DNA of 7,667 nucleotides from Gammaproteobacteria bacterium (GTDB lineage: Bacteria > Pseudomonadota > Gammaproteobacteria > Competibacterales > Competibacteraceae): positions 1 to 7,667 of the forward strand of contig PWUP01000034.1 in the NCBI GenBank assembly GCA_003562535.1. Reading direction: 5' to 3'. Below the pieces are notes generated by a model, which was given only the letters and a program-made list of their open reading frames with translations, was not told where the DNA came from and ran no database searches. The translations under genes were made by a program, and so were the position numbers. Each line of letters opens with the position of its first letter. Positions within the stretch are counted from its first letter, which is position 1. Positions 6,412-7,667 of this stretch are shown in pieces.

Positions 6412-7667
6412 CTATGTCTTGGGCAGAGTCACTCCGGTTTGCCCCATGTATTTACCGCTGCGTTCCTTATAAGACGTTGTGCAGATTTCATCCGCACCGA
6501 GGAACAGCACCTGGGCTACTCCCTCATTAGCATAAATGCGAGCCGGTAGCGGTGTCGTATTAGAGAACTCCAGCGTCACATGCCCCTCCCATTCCGGCTC
6601 CAGAGGCGTAACATTCACAATAATGCCGCAATTGCTGACAAAAACACCCGCCGCTAGCGCGAAATTGCCCGCCTCGGGTACGGTTAGGCAGTACACATCA
6701 TGATCACCGGGGATTTCACATATACTGACTACTTTGTGATTGCGCAATCCTTTATTTTGGCCACGAAATGCTGCTATTGCTTCAGGAAAACGTCGAAAAA
6801 CGGAACGGTCGCATTTTAAAAGTCGTGCGGCTCCACGAATAGAACCTGTTTCCTCAAGAGCGGCTCGTACTGTTGTTTCTGTTATTTCTTCGCGCAGATT
6901 AATCTTTCTTGCCAGTTCAGCCTGCCGGTTTCTTCGCTCACCAGTGTCTTGAGACCATGTTTGGCGTGATATTTCACTACTGAGTTGTCGTGCCACTGGA
7001 TCAGAGTAATAGCGAAGCATTGCATCACGCTGTTGTTGACGCCGTGCAGGGTTCCAATTTATTTGATGTTTGCGGCACAATGCCATACGAGCTTGCGCAT
7101 AACTTTGGTCATGCCAAAAACGGTTGGCTCGTTGACGTTGAACATCACTCAAGTGTTCTAGCCAGCCCGGCTCATCACGCAGTCGTTGGAAAGCCTGGCG
7201 AATTGAGAGACTATGCTCATCTGGGTCAAAATCTTCGCTGTAGTTTTTCCAGTTATGCAGACGGATGTGTTCCCTAGCGTTCATTCGCTCTATATTCCAT
7301 GGCATATTATTAAGCCGATTCATATCTTTGTGGTGTCTATGGCTGTTGGGCATGTCCTCATATAGGCCGTTGCGCAAGTTCCATTCGTCTGCTAATCGAT
7401 GCGTTGGGTAGAGATGACCATTCAATGGCTGATAAACAACCTCATAACCTCTTGCTAATTGCCGATATAATGGCATCAAAGCATCCGCTGGCCGCAATTC
7501 ATACGCTTGTCGGCGGCGTCCATCACGCAGAATAAACTCATGATCTGGCGTACAGTGGATCACCTCGCCATGATCCAGGGTAACGGCCAGCAGCGCGTCC
7601 CGGCCAATAAAACGCGGCGCTTCCAGCAAAGAGACCATCACTCGCCCGAACTCGCCGAGGCTATAAC
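6412..7667 (-). CDS. dcd: dCTP deaminase (3' part) interrupted by an intein; 5' part outside window
   Basis: The frame is open from the right edge (it reads YSLGEFGRVMVSLLEAP from 7665 leftward) to the TAG at 6414-6412. The GTG at 7641 is internal to the intein and not a start. The last 72 residues, from CGIIVNVTPLEPEWEGHVTL to TGVTLPKT, are the conserved C-terminus of proteobacterial dCTP deaminase, which converts dCTP to dUTP and ammonia for dTTP synthesis in the cytoplasm. The LEFSN glutamate aligns with E138 of E. coli Dcd, the catalytic general base. Everything upstream of that Cys (base 6630) is intein. By homology the missing N-extein should end near STYAR, so the insertion would fall directly after the conserved catalytic-site Arg. 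Active enzyme thus requires protein splicing. dcd converges on the TIM-barrel gene. The start, promoter and intein first residue are not visible. Confidence 0.9.
   Translation of the reverse strand, partial: YSLGEFGRVMVSLLEAPRFIGRDALLAVTLDHGEVIHCTPDHEFILRDGRRRQAYELRPADALMPLYRQLARGYEVVYQPLNGHLYPTHRLADEWNLRNGLYEDMPNSHRHHKDMNRLNNMPWNIERMNAREHIRLHNWKNYSEDFDPDEHSLSIRQAFQRLRDEPGWLEHLSDVQRQRANRFWHDQSYAQARMALCRKHQINWNPARRQQQRDAMLRYYSDPVARQLSSEISRQTWSQDTGERRNRQAELARKINLREEITETTVRAALEETGSIRGAARLLKCDRSVFRRFPEAIAAFRGQNKGLRNHKVVSICEIPGDHDVYCLTVPEAGNFALAAGVFVSNCGIIVNVTPLEPEWEGHVTLEFSNTTPLPARIYANEGVAQVLFLGADEICTTSYKERSGKYMGQTGVTLPKT
6766..6885 (-). other. Helix-turn-helix segment at the end of the intein endonuclease
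   Basis: Residues 253-292 read as three short helices: TETTVRAALEETG, SIRGAARLLKC and DRSVFRRFPEAIAAF. The middle pair matches the GSIRGAARLLKCDRS helix-turn-helix pattern seen in resolvase/NUMOD-type DNA-binding modules. It probably helps recognise the dcd target site. Confidence 0.6.
6892..7209 (-). other. Basic, repeat-like DNA-binding region of the intein endonuclease (NUMOD3-like)
   Basis: Residues 145-250 are Arg/Gln-rich and contain about four loosely repeated units of 20-25 residues with a recurring aromatic, Asp/Asn/Pro and basic spacing: LRDEPGWLEHLS, FWHDQSYAQARM, INWNPARRQQQRDAM and YYSDPVARQLSSEI. Such units resemble the nuclease-associated modular DNA-binding repeats found after HNH or GIY-YIG domains. 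They are too divergent to name with confidence. Confidence 0.45.
7255..7410 (-). other. HNH homing endonuclease domain inside the intein
   Basis: Residues 78-129 (from the GTG at 7641) begin YPTHRLADEWNLRNG and contain SHRHHKDMNRLNNMPWNIE followed by REHIRLH. This fits the pattern H-H-x-D/N ... N-N-x-P-x-N-[IL]-E ... EH...H of HNH nucleases, with H103-H104 the likely catalytic/metal pair, N119-equivalent position partly replaced, and the NxPWNIE core plus H125/H129 as metal-site candidates. Its role would be to cut intein-less dcd alleles so that repair copies the intein. Residue roles are assigned by family pattern only. Confidence 0.75.

Larger units (their letters stand above)
6631..7667 (-). 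mobile_element. Intein in dCTP deaminase with HNH-type homing endonuclease, N-terminus outside window
   Basis: Counting residues from the GTG at 7641, the splicing block B is LDHGEVIHCTPDHEF (22-36) with the conserved T31 and H34 of TxxH. The C-terminal splicing blocks are DVYCLTV (315-321) and NFALAAGVFVSN (326-337), ending in N337 immediately before Cys338 of the extein (splice boundary at bases 6631/6630). The penultimate residue is S336 instead of the usual His. Between the splicing halves lie an HNH-like nuclease, a repeated basic region and a helix-turn-helix segment. No LAGLIDADG motif is seen. The nuclease region is AT-richer than its surroundings: a hand count of 6721-6900 gives 79 G/C in 180. 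At least 345 intein residues are visible. The expected Cys1 or Ser1 of block A lies past the right edge. The frame is intact, so splicing and homing could both be active. Confidence 0.88.

Noticed and set aside
7639..7641. GTG at 7641 as start of a 409-residue protein
   Set aside because: The frame stays open to the window edge, and the residues before it (YSLGEFGR) read as continuing intein sequence. This is a partial gene.

Overview
The window looks like chromosomal DNA of a gammaproteobacterium. The dCTP deaminase C-terminus, the BarA-type hybrid kinase layout and REP-like palindromes of kinds I associate with gammaproteobacterial sulfur oxidisers and methanotrophs all point that way. Genus cannot be fixed from sequence alone. 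Coding density is high and no stretch over 300 bases lacks a gene. I saw no rRNA, tRNA, CRISPR array or insertion sequence. Layout: (1) Bases 1-2760, minus strand, hold a signalling operon read right to left: a soluble PAS-HisKA-HATPase-REC-Hpt hybrid histidine kinase, a single-domain receiver overlapping it by ATGA, and a second receiver gene 15 nt further on. The second receiver carries an in-frame TAG at codon 53 and runs off the left edge. (2) Bases 2761-2889 are a divergent promoter region with a plausible sigma70 promoter on each strand. (3) Bases 2890-4308, plus strand, encode a di-haem c-type cytochrome lipoprotein resembling the RoxA/di-haem peroxidase-like superfamily. (4) Bases 4309-4480 are intergenic and hold two REP-like palindromes. 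(5) Bases 4481-6365, plus strand, hold a two-gene unit: a membrane protein fusing a cytosolic J-domain to an exported DUF1566 (Lcl C-terminal-like) domain, then a HisA/HisF-like TIM-barrel protein whose last residues and stop lie in a third REP-like palindrome. (6) Bases 6412-7667, minus strand, hold the 3' part of dcd (dCTP deaminase) interrupted by an intein with an HNH-type homing endonuclease. The 5' part lies beyond the right edge. How the genes relate: the kinase and receivers form a cytoplasmic multistep phosphorelay whose output is not in the window. The cytochrome starts divergently from the kinase promoter, so shared control is possible but unproven. The J-domain and TIM-barrel genes are probably cotranscribed without an evident shared pathway. 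dcd is convergent with them and serves pyrimidine nucleotide (dUMP/dTTP) supply after the intein splices itself out. The most notable element is the dcd intein: HNH rather than LAGLIDADG nuclease, penultimate Ser instead of His at the splice site, and insertion directly beside the expected catalytic Arg of the host enzyme.
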